A stretch of 7,246 nt of DNA from Bacteroidota bacterium. Lineage in GTDB: Bacteria > Bacteroidota > Bacteroidia > Chitinophagales > Chitinophagaceae. Positions 6,990 to 7,246 of the stretch are shown here, piece by piece. The position numbers and the translations under genes are program-made. Where the stretch lies: assembly GCA_023386395.1 (NCBI GenBank), contig JAEWJV010000120.1:1-7246 (forward strand), given 5' to 3'. Under the pieces are notes generated by a model. It worked only from the letters and a program-made list of their open reading frames with translations, was not told the DNA's origin and did no database searches. The first letter of the stretch is position 1. Each line of letters opens with the position of its first letter.

Positions 6990-7246
6990 ATGGAAAGCAA
7001 CCTGACGGAATATGATGATGCTCAAAATACCCGTTTGTGGGAAGGAGGCAAAATCTTATGCATAGGCGAAGCGCTCATTGATATGATTTGCACAGATAAA
7101 GGTAAACCATTAACCGAAGGCCAGCATTTTTTAAAGAAACCCGGCGGTGCGCCAACGAATGTTGCAGCGGCTATTGCTGCACTTGGCGGTGATGTGGAAT
7201 TAGCCGCTAAAGTTGGAAACGATCCATTTGGCAAACACCTTATAGA
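6990..7246 (+). CDS. PfkB-family carbohydrate kinase, fructokinase-like (3' end cut by window)
   Basis: The first 85 codons are visible and the frame is open to the window edge. PfkB kinases transfer phosphate from ATP to a sugar or nucleoside. The N-terminal strand and substrate-binding Asp appear as [10 protein letters not shown] (23-32, D31). The first PfkB signature region appears as [19 protein letters not shown] (49-67), with the sugar-contacting GG and N57, then [11 protein letters not shown] (74-84). GEALID together with PGGAPTNVA is the pattern of fructokinases rather than ribokinases (which have GGKGAN) or adenosine kinases. The ATG at 6990 is the most upstream start, since an in-frame TAA lies at 6978-6980. 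It gives about 20 residues before the core fold, a little longer than usual. The catalytic C-terminal DTxGAGD motif is outside the window, so the sugar specificity is a family-based guess. Confidence 0.9.
   Translation, partial: MESNLTEYDDAQNTRLWEGGKILCIGEALIDMICTDKGKPLTEGQHFLKKPGGAPTNVAAAIAALGGDVELAAKVGNDPFGKHLI

Noticed and set aside
7044..7060. GGAGG followed 9 bases later by ATG, resembling a Shine-Dalgarno start for the PfkB-family kinase
   Set aside because: That ATG is out of frame with the kinase and opens only a 7-codon frame. The group largely does without Shine-Dalgarno sequences.
7022..7234. 70-codon open frame on the - strand at the right end
   Set aside because: It is antisense to the PfkB-family kinase, whose conserved motifs establish the + strand frame.

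Overview
The window looks like a chromosomal segment of a Bacteroidota member, most likely from the Chitinophagaceae or a near relative. That placement is inferred from protein style and gene order, not from a search. The main clues are the tRNA-Thr / tuf / tRNA-Trp / secE / nusG order, the lack of Shine-Dalgarno sequences before most starts, A/T-rich leaders, TAnnTTTG-type promoter boxes, and a BatD-like protein and an arginase-fold protein of the kind common in this phylum.

Region 1 (1-2461, + strand) is the translation/secretion/transcription block. It holds tRNA-Thr(GGT), EF-Tu, tRNA-Trp(CCA), SecE and NusG, closed by a strong hairpin terminator. The usual continuation into rplK-rplA-rplJ-rplL-rpoB-rpoC is absent. 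Each of the three gaps around the tRNAs and tuf carries its own short-word repeat: AGCTGA words, a 17-bp TTAGCTAATTAGC palindrome, and GTTGA/TCAAC arrays. EF-Tu carries an unexpected Asp beside its DCPGH motif.

Region 2 (2511-3653, - strand) is a single gene for a ureohydrolase-fold protein of the formimidoylglutamase/arginase type. Its metal-binding motifs are only partly conserved.

Region 3 (3780-5222, + strand) is a BatD-like secreted/membrane protein standing alone, without the moxR/batA/batB neighbours. Its stop codon overlaps that of the next gene, which runs the other way.

Region 4 (5219-6897, - strand) is a two-component operon. A short-sensor histidine kinase is followed by an OmpR/PhoB-type response regulator, with the kinase stop and regulator start sharing one base (TAATG).

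Region 5 (6990-end, + strand) is the first 85 codons of a PfkB-family sugar kinase (fructokinase-like), divergent from the histidine kinase and cut by the window edge.

No mobile element, CRISPR array or phage gene is visible. Most of the window is ordinary core genome. The points worth a second look are the broken ribosomal-protein synteny, the intergenic word repeats, the altered EF-Tu residue, the unusual arginase-fold active site and the orphan BatD-like gene.
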